DNA of 64,000 nt from Enterococcus sp. 9E7_DIV0242 (GTDB taxonomy: Bacteria; Bacillota; Bacilli; Lactobacillales; Enterococcaceae): contig NZ_CP147247.1 in the NCBI RefSeq assembly GCF_002140975.2, forward strand, positions 1,488,001 through 1,552,000. The letters run 5' to 3'. Numbering within the stretch: position 1 is the stretch's first letter; every line of letters starts with the position of its first letter. Shown here in pieces: positions 35,547-44,914 of this stretch. The translations under genes were made by a program, and so were the position numbers. The notes under the pieces are model-generated. The model saw only the letters and a program-made list of their open reading frames with translations, was not told the origin of the DNA and did not search any database.

Positions 35547-36734
35547 TTATCCGCGTAGACGCTCTACGTCACGAGCAATCATCAATTCTTCATCCGTTGG
35601 AATCAACAGAACTTTAACTTTTGAATCATCTGTTGAAATCACTGTTTCTTTTCCACGTACATTGTTCTTCTCAGCATCGATTTCGCAACCAAACCAAGTC
35701 ATACCTTTGATTACTTCGCTACGAACATGAGCATCATTTTCACCGATACCAGCTGTAAATACGATGGCATCTACACCGTTCAATACAGTTACATAGCTTC
35801 CGATATATTTACGGATACGGTCAGTAAATACGTCATATGCCACTTGAACTTCTTCTTTGTCGATATTGTTTTCCAAGTCACGCATATCACTAGAAATCCC
35901 TGACAAGCCCAAAAGACCTGATTTTTTATTTAAGATGTCGATCATTTCTTTAATGTCTGTCAAACCTAATTTGTCCATCAAGTATGGTAGCAATGAAGGA
36001 TCGATATCACCGGAACGAGTACCCATTGTAACACCAGCTAATGGCGTGAAGCCCATAGATGTGTCAACCGATTTTCCACCGTCAACCGCAGTGATTGACG
36101 CGCCGTTTCCTAAGTGACAAGTGATGATTTTTAATTCTTCGATTGGTTTGCCCATCATTTCAGCTGCACGCTGCGCAACATATTGATGGCTTGTTCCATG
36201 TGCACCGTATTTACGAGCTGAGAATTTTTCATAATATTCAGTAGGAATACTGTATAGATAATTATGCTTAGGCATTGTTGTATGGAAAGCTGTATCAAAA
36301 ACAGCTACACTGATAATCTCAGGTAGGATTTTTTTGAATGCTTTGATTCCCATTGCGTTTGCAGGGTTATGAAGAGGAGCTAAATCTGCCAGTGCTTCGA
36401 TTTTCGCTAATGCTTCATCATCAATAACAACTGATTCTTTAAAGTCTTCTCCACCAGCCACGACACGATGACCTACGCCGGTAATTTCATCATAAGAAGA
36501 CAAGATGCCCAGTTCAATCAGTTTATCCAACAGCATTTTTACAGCAACATCATGGTCATTGATATCAACGATTTCTTCGAATTTTTGATCTTCACCATAT
36601 TTGATTGTAAAAATAGAGTCGTTCAAACCAATTCGTTCAACGATCCCTTTTGCGATAACTTCTTCATTAGGCATAAGATATAATTGCCATTTTAAACTTG
36701 AACTTCCAGCATTGATTGCAATTGTTTTAGACAT
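35547..36734 (-). CDS. ackA: Acetate kinase
   Basis: A 395-residue enzyme interconverting acetyl phosphate + ADP and acetate + ATP, the substrate-level phosphorylation step of acetate fermentation. ASKHA-fold motifs: [15 protein letters not shown] (4-18), [36 protein letters not shown] and [13 protein letters not shown]. Start backed by GAGGAG. It is downstream of the YtxK-like methyltransferase, the order seen in enterococci and lactococci after comG. Confidence 0.98.
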   Translation of the reverse strand: MSKTIAINAGSSSLKWQLYLMPNEEVIAKGIVERIGLNDSIFTIKYGEDQKFEEIVDINDHDVAVKMLLDKLIELGILSSYDEITGVGHRVVAGGEDFKESVVIDDEALAKIEALADLAPLHNPANAMGIKAFKKILPEIISVAVFDTAFHTTMPKHNYLYSIPTEYYEKFSARKYGAHGTSHQYVAQRAAEMMGKPIEELKIITCHLGNGASITAVDGGKSVDTSMGFTPLAGVTMGTRSGDIDPSLLPYLMDKLGLTDIKEMIDILNKKSGLLGLSGISSDMRDLENNIDKEEVQVAYDVFTDRIRKYIGSYVTVLNGVDAIVFTAGIGENDAHVRSEVIKGMTWFGCEIDAEKNNVRGKETVISTDDSKVKVLLIPTDEELMIARDVERLRG

Positions 36735-36768
36735 GATACTCTCCTCTTTTAAGTTTATTGTAAGTAGT

Positions 36769-37776
36769 TTATTTCAAATTTGAAGATTTCCAAGCTTCAA
36801 ATTGTTGAAAAAATTGAGTGACTTTTTCCGGTTCTTTCAGTGATCCAAGTTTGGCAAGAAGCACTTCTTTTACTTGATTGCTCTTCTCCCCTTGGTTCTG
36901 GATAATCAGAATACTCTTTCGTGAGTGCTCCGTTTGGAACATCGCATCCGGCAGTTGAATCACACCTTGTAAAAACACATTTTCCTGAATCCACTTCTTA
37001 AGCTGTTCACTTTGTTCTGTTTCAAAAATATTTGTAGGTACCAGAAAAAGACCAAAACCATCGGGCTTCACATATTTCATCGCTTGCTCCATCAACAAAT
37101 GGTGCGCAAAGGTATGTCCTTCCATAGCTGCTACAGTAAATCCGGCTGCTTTATCATCGTTCGGATAATAGCCAATCGGAAGATCACTGATCGCTGCATC
37201 AACAGGATCGATCAATAACTCTTGAAGTCCATCTTGATGGAATAGCTTGATATCTGTCCCGGTTAGCCCGCTATTCACAGACGCAACCGATAACAAGGTA
37301 TCATCAACATCAACACCATAACCAGTTATTTGCTTCTTGGACAACTTCAAGTTCAACAGCACCGTCAATAGTAAATTACCCATTCCAGATGAAATATCAA
37401 GAATCTGTAAATTATCTGTGTCTGAAAAGAATTGCTCCATCAGATAAACAAAAAGAAAACCGATACTATCCGGTGTAAGCTGATGATTGGCCTGCACAGG
37501 CTCATCCTTATTCCCTTTCAGCAGAACAAGCTGAGTCAAACGCCGAAATTCTTCGGGCTCCAAATCAATTTCTTGAAGCGCCTTATAAAGTTCTTTCAAT
37601 TTCAAAATTGTTTCTTCATCAGGTTTTCCGTCGAGAACACGAACCTGGAAATTATCCAGTAGATTATCCCCATTTTCAATGTATGCATCCAGAAATGAAG
37701 TATCCAACGATTTCTTCAATAACTGTATTGCTTGTTCCATCAACTCGAAAGCCTTTTCGATTTTCTCAGAAAACAA
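36769..37776 (-). CDS. YtxK-like class I SAM-dependent (N6-adenine-type) methyltransferase
   Basis: A 335-residue protein. The motif I region ([17 protein letters not shown], about 122-138) and the motif IV-like [11 protein letters not shown] place it among adenine-type DNA methyltransferase-like proteins. It has no restriction partner and occurs after comG in many Firmicutes. It starts at TTG with GAGGTG upstream. The substrate is not known. Confidence 0.88.
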   Translation of the reverse strand: MFSEKIEKAFELMEQAIQLLKKSLDTSFLDAYIENGDNLLDNFQVRVLDGKPDEETILKLKELYKALQEIDLEPEEFRRLTQLVLLKGNKDEPVQANHQLTPDSIGFLFVYLMEQFFSDTDNLQILDISSGMGNLLLTVLLNLKLSKKQITGYGVDVDDTLLSVASVNSGLTGTDIKLFHQDGLQELLIDPVDAAISDLPIGYYPNDDKAAGFTVAAMEGHTFAHHLLMEQAMKYVKPDGFGLFLVPTNIFETEQSEQLKKWIQENVFLQGVIQLPDAMFQTEHSRKSILIIQNQGEKSNQVKEVLLAKLGSLKEPEKVTQFFQQFEAWKSSNLK

Positions 37777-38009
37777 AAAAACACCTCAACTTCTAGAAAA
37801 ATATAACAACTTTTATACCTGTTCTATTTTATCTAAAAAACGCATAATAATCAATCAATTTTACGACAATATTTGTAAATTAAGTTTCTCTGCCCTAGAA
37901 ATACTGATTTCAAAGAAAAATTCTCATTGTTTTAGTATTTTTTACCAATCTGTATTAGTGAAATTCTCATCCTGTTTGATACACATTTCACAAACTCTTA
38001 TTCTGATTT

Positions 38010-38330
38010 CTACTTCTCTAAACGCTCATGAAATGTATAACGATTTTCTGAAACAATTACTTGAATTTCTATTTCTTGATCTGTACGATAGAATTCAACC
38101 ATTCCCGTCGAGTACGTTAGGCTACCTTCCATGCCAAGCGACTCGCCTTTTTTTATTTCTGATAGAAACATCATTTTCATGATTCGTGCTGTGTAGAAAT
38201 CTCGCGTACTTTCTGTATAGGAATGGGTCAAACGATAATCAGTGACCATCAATAAAAAGAACTGCATAAACAAATAGAAAAAGAGAAGCACCGTGACAAT
38301 GACACTTCCCTTATACTTTTTTACGGACAT
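38010..38330 (-). CDS. comGG: ComGG-like competence minor pseudopilin
   Basis: 106 residues with an N-terminal helix (GSVIVTVLLFFYLFMQFFLL) and a polar C-terminal domain; assigned mainly from its position as seventh gene of the comG operon. It lacks a canonical prepilin cleavage motif, as usual for ComGG. Good site AAAGGAG, 13 bases after comGF. Confidence 0.75.
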   Translation of the reverse strand: MSVKKYKGSVIVTVLLFFYLFMQFFLLMVTDYRLTHSYTESTRDFYTARIMKMMFLSEIKKGESLGMEGSLTYSTGMVEFYRTDQEIEIQVIVSENRYTFHERLEK

Positions 38331-38343
38331 CCGTACGCTCCTT

Positions 38344-38796
38344 TCATAGAATCAGAACAGCCTCCCTACTTTTCCCATTTTCGAATCTTAGTTGAATCTG
38401 CACCCTTTGCTTTTCCTGCTTAAACACAACAGCTTCTACTCTCATCAGCATAGGTTGGTAGCCGCCATTTGCGGATTTGACAATCTTATTCTTTTTAAAC
38501 TCTATTAATACTGTATAATTCTGAGATACATCATGAAAAGTCAGAAGATTAGCCTCAGCTGAAATTAGTCTGCACCCCTCCAATTCCTTTTCAAGCTGAA
38601 TCAGAAAAATATGCCATTCTTTCTCGGATCTGTTTTGCAGATGACTGCCAATTACCTGTGCATTTTTGACATAGCCTGAAGCCAACATACAAATAACGGA
38701 AAAAAGAAAGAGCGCCATTATACTTTCTAAAAGCGTAAAACCCAACAACCGATTCTTTCTGCTATTGGCGTTCAATACTAAATGTCTCTGTTCCAT
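38344..38796 (-). CDS. comGF: ComGF-like competence pseudopilin
   Basis: 150 residues with a prepilin-like N-terminus: basic leader, then LLGFTLLESIMALFLFSVIC (about 17-36). It overlaps comGE by 35 bases. Site GGAGGT. Probable minor pilin of the DNA-uptake pilus. Confidence 0.85.
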   Translation of the reverse strand: MEQRHLVLNANSRKNRLLGFTLLESIMALFLFSVICMLASGYVKNAQVIGSHLQNRSEKEWHIFLIQLEKELEGCRLISAEANLLTFHDVSQNYTVLIEFKKNKIVKSANGGYQPMLMRVEAVVFKQEKQRVQIQLRFENGKSREAVLIL

Positions 38797-39085
38797 GTCT
38801 GACCTCCGCCTTTATCCATTTCTCTCCATCTTGAGTAATCGTCACAAAGTACTCCTTATCGCTACGATACACAGTCTGACTCGATACTTCCTCGTATCTC
38901 TCATGATCTGCCACTTCCTCGTACAATACTCTTTGCAGAGTAAGCTGACTGTTCAAATCTGAGGTTTTACTATAAAGAAAATAATTCGCTGAAAGAAATC
39001 CGCCAATCACGAGAGTCATCAGCGATAAAGCCAACAAACTTTCCGCAAAAATATACCCACTAAAGTGCGATGATATTTTTGGCAT
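38762..39085 (-). CDS. comGE: ComGE-like competence pseudopilin
   Basis: 107 residues; hydrophobic N-terminal helix (FAESLLALSLMTLVIGGFLS). The ATG at 39085 is chosen over the GTG at 39094, since GGGGAG is 8-9 bases upstream of it. It overlaps comGD by 26 bases. Assigned by position and pilin-like N-terminus. Confidence 0.8.
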   Translation of the reverse strand: MPKISSHFSGYIFAESLLALSLMTLVIGGFLSANYFLYSKTSDLNSQLTLQRVLYEEVADHERYEEVSSQTVYRSDKEYFVTITQDGEKWIKAEVRHGTETFSIERQ

Positions 39086-39509
39086 AGCGACCACTCCCCA
39101 TTTGAAATTGATAGTCTACCTGTTTCTTTTTATTTCTCCACACAAAACTATACTTGGATAATCGACCATTATTTCCTGTTCCTTTCTTGAAAATGATTTT
39201 TTCAGGTCCAACAGCTTCTAACTCCTTTGGAATAACTAGAACATTTTTCGTATGGGCAGATAAAAATGCCAGTTCGTTGCTTTTCGTGAAAATAATGGTC
39301 GTATCTTCCTCCCCTGTGACAGCCAGCTGTTGGATATGAAGCACTTGGCGTTCAAAGCTTCCAAAGAATTGTCCGACAAGAACGTTCTCCTGACCTCTCT
39401 CCAGCAATAGAGAGGGTAATCCAATTAGAAAAGTAGTAACAAACAATACTAAAAGCGTTTCAACTAATGTGAAACCGGCATAATTACTTGTTTGCTTTGT
39501 ATTTGTCAT
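39060..39509 (-). CDS. comGD: ComGD-like competence pseudopilin
   Basis: 149 residues starting at the ATG after AGGAGC; leader MTNTKQTSNYA, cleavage site G/FTLVETLLVLFV. The upstream extension of the frame lies inside comGC and has no ribosome binding site. Minor pilin of the competence pseudopilus. Confidence 0.88.
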   Translation of the reverse strand: MTNTKQTSNYAGFTLVETLLVLFVTTFLIGLPSLLLERGQENVLVGQFFGSFERQVLHIQQLAVTGEEDTTIIFTKSNELAFLSAHTKNVLVIPKELEAVGPEKIIFKKGTGNNGRLSKYSFVWRNKKKQVDYQFQMGSGRYAKNIIAL

Positions 39510-39807
39510 ATTGCTCCTGTGTAATATATCCCTCTGAGAGCAGCACATCAATGGTTGGAGCCTGATCATTTTCCAGCCTGTAAACATCCATTTGTGTCTC
39601 CACAACTTTGATTATTGCTTCATTCCCTTTTTTATCTATACTGTCTTTCTGCTTGGATAAATTTGGAGCAAATAAAAGAATCAAAACAGAAATAATCAGT
39701 AGAACAATCAACATTTCTAAAAGAGTAAATCCTTTCAACGGTTTCTTTAATTTTCTCGATACATTTCCTGTGTAGCATTCGACAATACCCATTTTTCTCG
39801 TTTTCAT
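39484..39807 (-). CDS. comGC: ComGC major competence pilin
   Basis: 107 residues with leader ending KKPLKG and mature N-terminus FTLLEMLIVLLIISVLILLF, the classic type IV pilin-like signature cleaved by ComC peptidase. It forms the main shaft of the competence pilus. Its start overlaps the comGB stop (ATGA). Confidence 0.95.
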   Translation of the reverse strand: MKTRKMGIVECYTGNVSRKLKKPLKGFTLLEMLIVLLIISVLILLFAPNLSKQKDSIDKKGNEAIIKVVETQMDVYRLENDQAPTIDVLLSEGYITQEQYDKYKANK

Positions 39808-40847
39808 AATTTCTCAATCCCTCCATAAATTGGCAGTAGCATGGCTGCATAGATTCCTACAACTGCAGCTGCGATAATTAAAAAGATTATTGGCTGAAAC
39901 CATTGAATCAACTTTTCAATCCTCGTAAAAAAGCTATTTCGGCATAATTCACTGTAAATCAGCAGCTCTTTGCCTAAACTTCCTTTTACCTCTCCTTGTT
40001 GGATAATCAACGATAGCTCATCTGCAAAAAAAGGGTATGTACTGAGTTGTTGATAAAAAGCTACACCCTCGATCAATCCTTTTTCTATTGCGGTCGACAG
40101 TTCTTTCATCAATGATTCGTTTATTAAATTGCCCATCAAGCCAACAATATGCTTGATTTCCATCCCCTGATCAAAGAGCTTGCCCCATTCCAAAGCAAAA
40201 AAACCGGAAAGGTATTGGATATAATAGGTCCGTAGCCAAGGAACCTTAGACAGAATGATCGCTCGTTCAAGTGCCGTTCGACCTTTGAGAAACTTCGAAA
40301 TACCGATATACAAAAGAAGGACCAACAAAACAAACCCACCGATAAAATACGGGCTTCCCTGTACGATCAAAACACCTACATTGTCAGTCGAGGTCAACCC
40401 ACTCATTTGCAACTGGGGTAACAGAAACTGCCTCATACCAATCAATGCTGAAAAAAGAAAGACAAGCAATATCAGAGGGTAAATCAATATCTTCTTCATA
40501 TTTTCCCGTTGCTTTTGTATGGTCACTAAATGCTTTTCTATTCCTTGTAATGTTCCCGATAAATTGCCGTGGTTCTGAGCAAATTCAATTTGTGTAATGA
40601 TCTCTGCTGAGAGATCTAATGCTGTCAGTGAATGCGTCAGTTCTTCCCCTTGCTCTAGCTCATCAATCAAAAAATCAAGCATGCTTTGCGGAAATACTTT
40701 CGCTTTCTGCATAAAAGAAAAACTTTGGTTGATTGAAAAGCCATTATCAATCAGCTCCGCCAAAAGCTTGAAAAACGCAGCTGATTGTTTCTTTGATAAG
40801 CTAAGCTCTTTGTTCTTTGAAAAACGTATTTTTGTCAATAAAGCCAT
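39804..40847 (-). CDS. comGB: ComGB-like pilus assembly membrane protein
   Basis: A 347-residue GspF/PilC-type polytopic protein: cytoplasmic repeats (SLSKKQSAAFFKLLAELIDN and AFYQQLSTYPFFADELSLII) and three membrane helices (about 150-170, 195-215, 320-340). The ATG at 40847 has AAAGG 9 bases upstream; the ATG at 40874 has AGGAG and is equally possible (nine more residues). It overlaps comGA. Confidence 0.92.
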   Translation of the reverse strand: MALLTKIRFSKNKELSLSKKQSAAFFKLLAELIDNGFSINQSFSFMQKAKVFPQSMLDFLIDELEQGEELTHSLTALDLSAEIITQIEFAQNHGNLSGTLQGIEKHLVTIQKQRENMKKILIYPLILLVFLFSALIGMRQFLLPQLQMSGLTSTDNVGVLIVQGSPYFIGGFVLLVLLLYIGISKFLKGRTALERAIILSKVPWLRTYYIQYLSGFFALEWGKLFDQGMEIKHIVGLMGNLINESLMKELSTAIEKGLIEGVAFYQQLSTYPFFADELSLIIQQGEVKGSLGKELLIYSELCRNSFFTRIEKLIQWFQPIIFLIIAAAVVGIYAAMLLPIYGGIEKL

Positions 40848-41760
40848 ATGCCCAAGCCTTTCCAAGCAGTTCATTCCAGCTCCTGCTTTCTTCTTCAAAA
40901 AGTGAGTACTCCATCAATAAAGCAGAATGCTCTTCGGTTCCCACTGCGATTGGAATCAACCGTTGGTAGATAACACTACGCAAGCATTCCTTCATTTCTC
41001 GTTCTTGAACACCTAACTCAACCAAGCGTTCGGTTGCTCCCACAATGCCTCTGCTATGAACCGTTGCAAAAACCGTATGACCAGTCAAAGCTGCTCTGAT
41101 AGCGGCTTTAGCTGTCAGTGAGTCTCTTATTTCCCCGATAATCAAGATATCAGGACGATGCCTCAGACAAGCCTTTATCAGCACGTCATAGGTTAAATCA
41201 ATCTTTGTGTTCGTTTGTAGCTGCAGAAAGGAATGCTCTTCAATCTCAACAGGGTCCTCAATGCAGATGACCTGACTATTTCTTCTATCTTCCTTAGCCA
41301 GCTTGTACATCAAGGTTGTTTTTCCTGAGCCAACTGGTCCACAAAATAGATGGAGGCCAGCTCTTTTCACACCGGTTCTAATCTTCGTCAGTTGGTGCGG
41401 CAGCACATAATTTTCTTGGCTCTGCCCAAAGGAATGCAGAAAGCGAATGACCAAGCTTTCCCGTTGTCTAAAATCACCAACAGTTGACAAGCGTAGGCGT
41501 CGTTCCTGAGCATCTACCAGATAAGTCACTGCACCAACCTGTGCCTTTCGTTTCTCTCCCACATCCATTTGACCAATAAACTTGAAATGGAAAATCAGCT
41601 TCTCTCCGTATTCCTTTGATAGCTGTCTGTATTTCTTCTTATACTGAGCGACTCTAAACAAAACATCGTATCGATCTTGGTCGGGTAAAATATACAGATC
41701 TTGTGCTTTATTACGAATCCCCCATTCAATCAACTCTCTGGAAAAGTCTTTTATATCCAT
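40801..41760 (-). CDS. comGA: ComGA pilus assembly ATPase
   Basis: A 319-residue GspE/PilB-type secretion ATPase powering the competence pilus. Walker A FCGPVGSGKTTLM (about 134), ICIEDPVE (Asp box), RHRPDILIIGEIRD (Walker B) and GHTVFATVHSRG (His box) are present. The ATG at 41760 has GAGGAGG 6 bases upstream; the longer frame to 41817 has no such site. All seven comG genes are intact, so the machine may be functional. Confidence 0.97.
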   Translation of the reverse strand: MDIKDFSRELIEWGIRNKAQDLYILPDQDRYDVLFRVAQYKKKYRQLSKEYGEKLIFHFKFIGQMDVGEKRKAQVGAVTYLVDAQERRLRLSTVGDFRQRESLVIRFLHSFGQSQENYVLPHQLTKIRTGVKRAGLHLFCGPVGSGKTTLMYKLAKEDRRNSQVICIEDPVEIEEHSFLQLQTNTKIDLTYDVLIKACLRHRPDILIIGEIRDSLTAKAAIRAALTGHTVFATVHSRGIVGATERLVELGVQEREMKECLRSVIYQRLIPIAVGTEEHSALLMEYSLFEEESRSWNELLGKAWAYGFIDKNTFFKEQRA

Positions 41761-41774
41761 AGCTTCCTCCTCAA

Positions 41775-41796
41775 AACAAATTACGCAAAATTTGTT
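41775..41796. promoter_or_regulatory. Inverted repeat just before comGA
   Basis: AACAAATT (41775-41782) and AATTTGTT (41789-41796), a perfect 8-bp inverted repeat with a 6-base spacer, abuts the comGA ribosome binding site. It may be an operator or leader hairpin. Confidence 0.4.
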
Positions 41797-41973
41797 AAAA
41801 ACAACAAAAAAAGCCAAGACAACATTTTGCCTTAGCTTTTATGTGGGGTTGCCGGATGATTCTTTTTATTGAAAAAAAGAAAATGTCTTCTGCCCAACCA
41901 GTTATTTGAAAAGATACAACTCAAATTTTTGCATATTTTTTCAAGAGGAAAAAATGAGAACGCTAGATAAAAT

Positions 41974-42011
41974 AATATGGCAAACGTCATCGAAATGACG
42001 TCTGCCATATT
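41974..42011. repeat. Large hairpin upstream of comGA
   Basis: AATATGGCA-aACGTCAT/ATGACGT-ct-GCCATATT with a CGAA tetraloop. It lies in the 533-base gap between comGA and ulaF. A minus-strand TATAAT (42068-42073) lies upstream of it and is a possible comG promoter -10, without a clear -35. Confidence 0.6.
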
Positions 42012-42134
42012 ACTAAGAGTTTTAATGCACTATCTTCCCCAAAATAGTTTATTGCTTTTATATGTATATTATACTAAAAATTTTATATTTGTAACTTTCA
42101 AAAATTGTGTAATTTATTGAAATTTTTGAGAAAA

Positions 42135-42167
42135 GAGCTTTTATCTGAAAGGGTCAGATAAAAGCTC
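42135..42167 (-). terminator. ula operon terminator
   Basis: A perfect 14-bp stem GAGCTTTTATCTGA/TCAGATAAAAGCTC with a 5-base loop, followed on the minus strand by TTTTCTC. About 130 bases downstream of ulaF. Confidence 0.8.
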
Positions 42168-42293
42168 AGGCTTTATACTAAGACAAAGCACTAGATCTCT
42201 TACATTATAGCAGATAGTCAGAAATTCATTTTCTCAAATTTTTTAATAAAAGTCAGTTATTTTTGATAAAATGGAATGAAGTTTTCTTTATTT

Positions 42294-42998
42294 TTACTGA
42301 CCATAATATGCATTTTTACCATGTTTTCTAAAATAGTGCTTGTCCAACAGATAGTTCGGAATCGGTTTTACCTTATCATTGATACTCTCAGTCTGTAAAG
42401 CCATCTCAGCAATTTCATCCAAAACGATACTGTTTTCGACAGCCTTTTGTGGCTCAGGTCCCCAAGTAAATGGACCATGTCCATATACAAGAACACCAGG
42501 TACTGCCTGCGGATCGATTGCCAGCTCTGCGAAGGTCTCTGCAATAACTCGACCGGTTTCCACTTCATAGCCCTCTTCGACCTCAGTCGCTGTCAATTGT
42601 CGTGTACAAGGTACTGCACCGTAAAACGTATCTGCATGGGTCGTGCCATAAGCAGGCAGTTCTCTACCTGCCTGTGCCCACATCACTGCATACTTGGAAT
42701 GCGTATGTACGACTGAACCAATCTCTAAAAAGGTTTGATAAAGAATGACATGCGTCGCCAAATCAGACGATGGTTTCATTCCTTCTTCTAAAACTGCTCC
42801 AGTTAGATCTGTTACGACCATATCCTCTGCCGTCATTTTACTATAAGATACACCACTTGGTTTAATGACGATTACTCCCAGCTCCCGATCGATTTCACTG
42901 ACATTTCCCCAGGTCAGCTTAACGAGACTAGCTTTCGGCAACGCAAGATTGGCAATGTACACCCGTTCCTTCATTTTTCTTATCTTCTCATGCTTCAA
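42294..42998 (-). CDS. ulaF: L-ribulose-5-phosphate 4-epimerase (UlaF)
   Basis: A 234-residue class II aldolase-fold epimerase giving D-xylulose 5-phosphate, the last step of the pathway. Zinc ligands sit in VHTHSKYA and GTTHADTFYG, and the C-terminal His in the YGHGPFTWG region; KLTWGNVSEIDR and the ending KHGKNAYYGQ match UlaF/AraD. It starts at TTG with AAAGGAGG 9 bases upstream and overlaps ulaE by 11 bases. With ulaD and ulaE beside it, ascorbate rather than arabinose use is indicated. Confidence 0.94.
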   Translation of the reverse strand: MKHEKIRKMKERVYIANLALPKASLVKLTWGNVSEIDRELGVIVIKPSGVSYSKMTAEDMVVTDLTGAVLEEGMKPSSDLATHVILYQTFLEIGSVVHTHSKYAVMWAQAGRELPAYGTTHADTFYGAVPCTRQLTATEVEEGYEVETGRVIAETFAELAIDPQAVPGVLVYGHGPFTWGPEPQKAVENSIVLDEIAEMALQTESINDKVKPIPNYLLDKHYFRKHGKNAYYGQ

Positions 42999-43848
42999 AA
43001 TAGCCTGCCTCCTTTAAATAGGGAAATAGAAAGCTCTTCGCTCTTTCAATCTCCTTTTCAGGTGTTTGACTGGTCTCACTCCACATTTCTATTAGAAACG
43101 GACCATTATAGTCCAGTCGTTTCAATGTTTTCAAACAACCGGAAAAATCAACACAGCCGTCCCCAAAAGGAACTTCCTTAAATTTTCCACCAAACGCATC
43201 TGTCACCGCCAACGTATCTTTCAAATGAATTGCAGAAATCTGGCTGATCCCTTTTTCAAGCTCATAACCAATATCATTTTCCGGCCAGGCAGACAGATTG
43301 CCTAAATCAGGATATACCTGTAAATAAGGCGACGGAATCTGTTCCTTTATTTTTAAAAATTTAGAAATAGAATTAATGAATGCATCATCCATAATCTCGA
43401 TAGACAAAACTACCTCTTTTGATGCAGCCATCCCAACAGCCTTCTTTAGGTTTTCTATAAAATAATTTCTGGATGCAATGGTTTTTTCTTCGTAATAGAC
43501 ATCATATCCGGCAAGCTGAATCGTACGGACACCCAAATCTGAAGCCAAATCAATCGCTTGCTCCATAATCTTTAGTGCTTGCTCTCGAACAGCTTCCTCT
43601 TTTGAACCAAAAGGAAAACGACGGTGACCACTCAAGCAAATAGACAAAATCTTTATGCCTGTTTCATGAATCGCATCAATCACTTGTTTTCGTTCTTCCT
43701 TGGTCCATTCCAATCTGGATAATCGTTCATCCGTTTCATCGATTGACATTTCTACAAAATCAAAGCCCAGTTTTTTTGCCAGTATCAATCGCTCCAACCA
43801 GCTGATCCCTTTGGGCAATGCTTTTTCATAAATTCCCAATGTTGCCAT
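42988..43848 (-). CDS. ulaE: L-ribulose-5-phosphate 3-epimerase (UlaE; L-xylulose-5-P epimerase)
   Basis: A 286-residue AP-endonuclease-2-like TIM barrel converting L-xylulose 5-phosphate to L-ribulose 5-phosphate. Motifs: LGFDFVEMSIDETDERLSRL, ICLSGHRRFPFGS, LSIEIMDDAF, YPDLGNLSAW, IHLKDT and FGDGCVDF, with metal ligands Glu, Asp, His and Glu. Start at the ATG after GGGGGT; a longer frame to 43953 lies inside ulaD. Confidence 0.94.
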   Translation of the reverse strand: MATLGIYEKALPKGISWLERLILAKKLGFDFVEMSIDETDERLSRLEWTKEERKQVIDAIHETGIKILSICLSGHRRFPFGSKEEAVREQALKIMEQAIDLASDLGVRTIQLAGYDVYYEEKTIASRNYFIENLKKAVGMAASKEVVLSIEIMDDAFINSISKFLKIKEQIPSPYLQVYPDLGNLSAWPENDIGYELEKGISQISAIHLKDTLAVTDAFGGKFKEVPFGDGCVDFSGCLKTLKRLDYNGPFLIEMWSETSQTPEKEIERAKSFLFPYLKEAGYFEA

Positions 43849-43852
43849 TCGG

Positions 43853-44491
43853 TCACCCCCAAATACGGTTAATTTCAGCTTTAAATGCTTGTGCCGCAGC
43901 TTTTGGATCGTTTGCCGCTGTAATTCCCCGCCCTGTAATGAATGTATACACATCTACGCCTGCAAACAACCTCAAGGTATCTACATCCAAGCCGCCTGTA
44001 ACAGAAACCCTAAAACCCATATTAATCAATTTTTTGACTTTTGATAAATCTTTCTCGCCCCATGTTTCTCCGGCAAATAATGCATCTCGGCTTTGATGAT
44101 AGATAGCTTGAGAAATACCGGCATCCAACCATTTCTGTGCTTGCTCATAGGTCCAGTCTCCGTATAATTCGACTTGTACCTCTTCTACTTCTTTCGCAGC
44201 TGCCTCCATTGTCGGAATCGTTGCACAGCAGATGACCGTCATCCAGTCAGCGCCTGCATCCGCACAGTTTTTGGCAACAGTTCCACCCGCATCGGCACAT
44301 TTTGTGTCGGCGATGATTCTTTTGTCCGGGTAAAGCGCTCGTACACAACGAATCGCTTCCTCTCCTGCTTGCAGGCAAAGAATTGTCCCCACCTCCAGAA
44401 TATCAACAACATCTCCTACATTTTTTACATCTGCCAAAGCACTCGGCAGGTTCGAATGATCCAATGCTACTTGCAAATTGGGTACTCCCAT
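43853..44491 (-). CDS. ulaD: 3-keto-L-gulonate-6-phosphate decarboxylase (UlaD)
   Basis: A 212-residue orotidine-monophosphate-decarboxylase-superfamily barrel that yields L-xylulose 5-phosphate. Motifs: LQVALDHSN, EVGTILCLQAGEEAIR, IIADTKCADAGG (the catalytic DxKxxD), ELYGDWTYEQAQ, YHQSRDALFAGETW and VTGGL, all typical of KGPDC. The ulaE start follows after 4 bases. Confidence 0.95.
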   Translation of the reverse strand: MGVPNLQVALDHSNLPSALADVKNVGDVVDILEVGTILCLQAGEEAIRCVRALYPDKRIIADTKCADAGGTVAKNCADAGADWMTVICCATIPTMEAAAKEVEEVQVELYGDWTYEQAQKWLDAGISQAIYHQSRDALFAGETWGEKDLSKVKKLINMGFRVSVTGGLDVDTLRLFAGVDVYTFITGRGITAANDPKAAAQAFKAEINRIWG

Positions 44492-44528
44492 CTAATTCTT
44501 CCTCCTAAATTCATTATAGAACGCAGTG

Positions 44529-44554
44529 AGTGAGTATCCATCGACCCACTCACT
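44529..44554. repeat. Hairpin between ulaB and ulaD
   Basis: AGTGAGT/ACTCACT, 7 bp, 12-base loop, in the 86-base gap. No T-run follows, so it may stabilise or separate transcript segments. Confidence 0.4.
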
Positions 44555-44577
44555 ATTGTCAATGAAGCAGCATGGTT

Positions 44578-44877
44578 CTATTTATATTTTTCTTCCAATG
44601 TCGTTTCTTTGACCTTCTCTTGCACCTCTTTCGCCGACATAACATTGCGAATGCCAATGACTGTGATTCCTTTTTCTTTCACTGCATCAAACATATTCAG
44701 GAAATTCATTGGTGTAAAAACAACATCATATTGTGCTGCAGAGCTCTTTCCTTCTGCAATCGAGCAATGATGGATTTTTGTAATCTTGAAGCCCATTTCC
44801 GTCAATCCTTTTTCCACACTTCTCATCATCATTAAGCTTGTTCCAGATCCATTTGCACAAGATACTAATACTCTCAT
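44578..44877 (-). CDS. ulaB: PTS ascorbate-specific EIIB (UlaB)
   Basis: A 99-residue cytoplasmic EIIB with the phosphorylated Cys7 in LVSCANGSGTS, the P-loop typical of the lactose/galactitol/ascorbate EIIB fold. It accepts phosphate from UlaC and passes it to ascorbate during uptake through UlaA. It lies 37 bases after ulaA. Confidence 0.94.
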   Translation of the reverse strand: MRVLVSCANGSGTSLMMMRSVEKGLTEMGFKITKIHHCSIAEGKSSAAQYDVVFTPMNFLNMFDAVKEKGITVIGIRNVMSAKEVQEKVKETTLEEKYK

Positions 44878-44914
44878 TATAAATTCCTCCTAAAATTTTT
44901 TTTTATCTACTCAA

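Noticed and set aside
36769..37776. Restriction-modification methyltransferase
   Set aside because: No endonuclease or specificity gene is nearby; the comG-ackA position identifies it as the YtxK-type protein.
37679..38182. 167-residue plus-strand frame across the comGG region
   Set aside because: It runs opposite to comGG and the intergenic region, has no ribosome binding site and no protein-like pattern.
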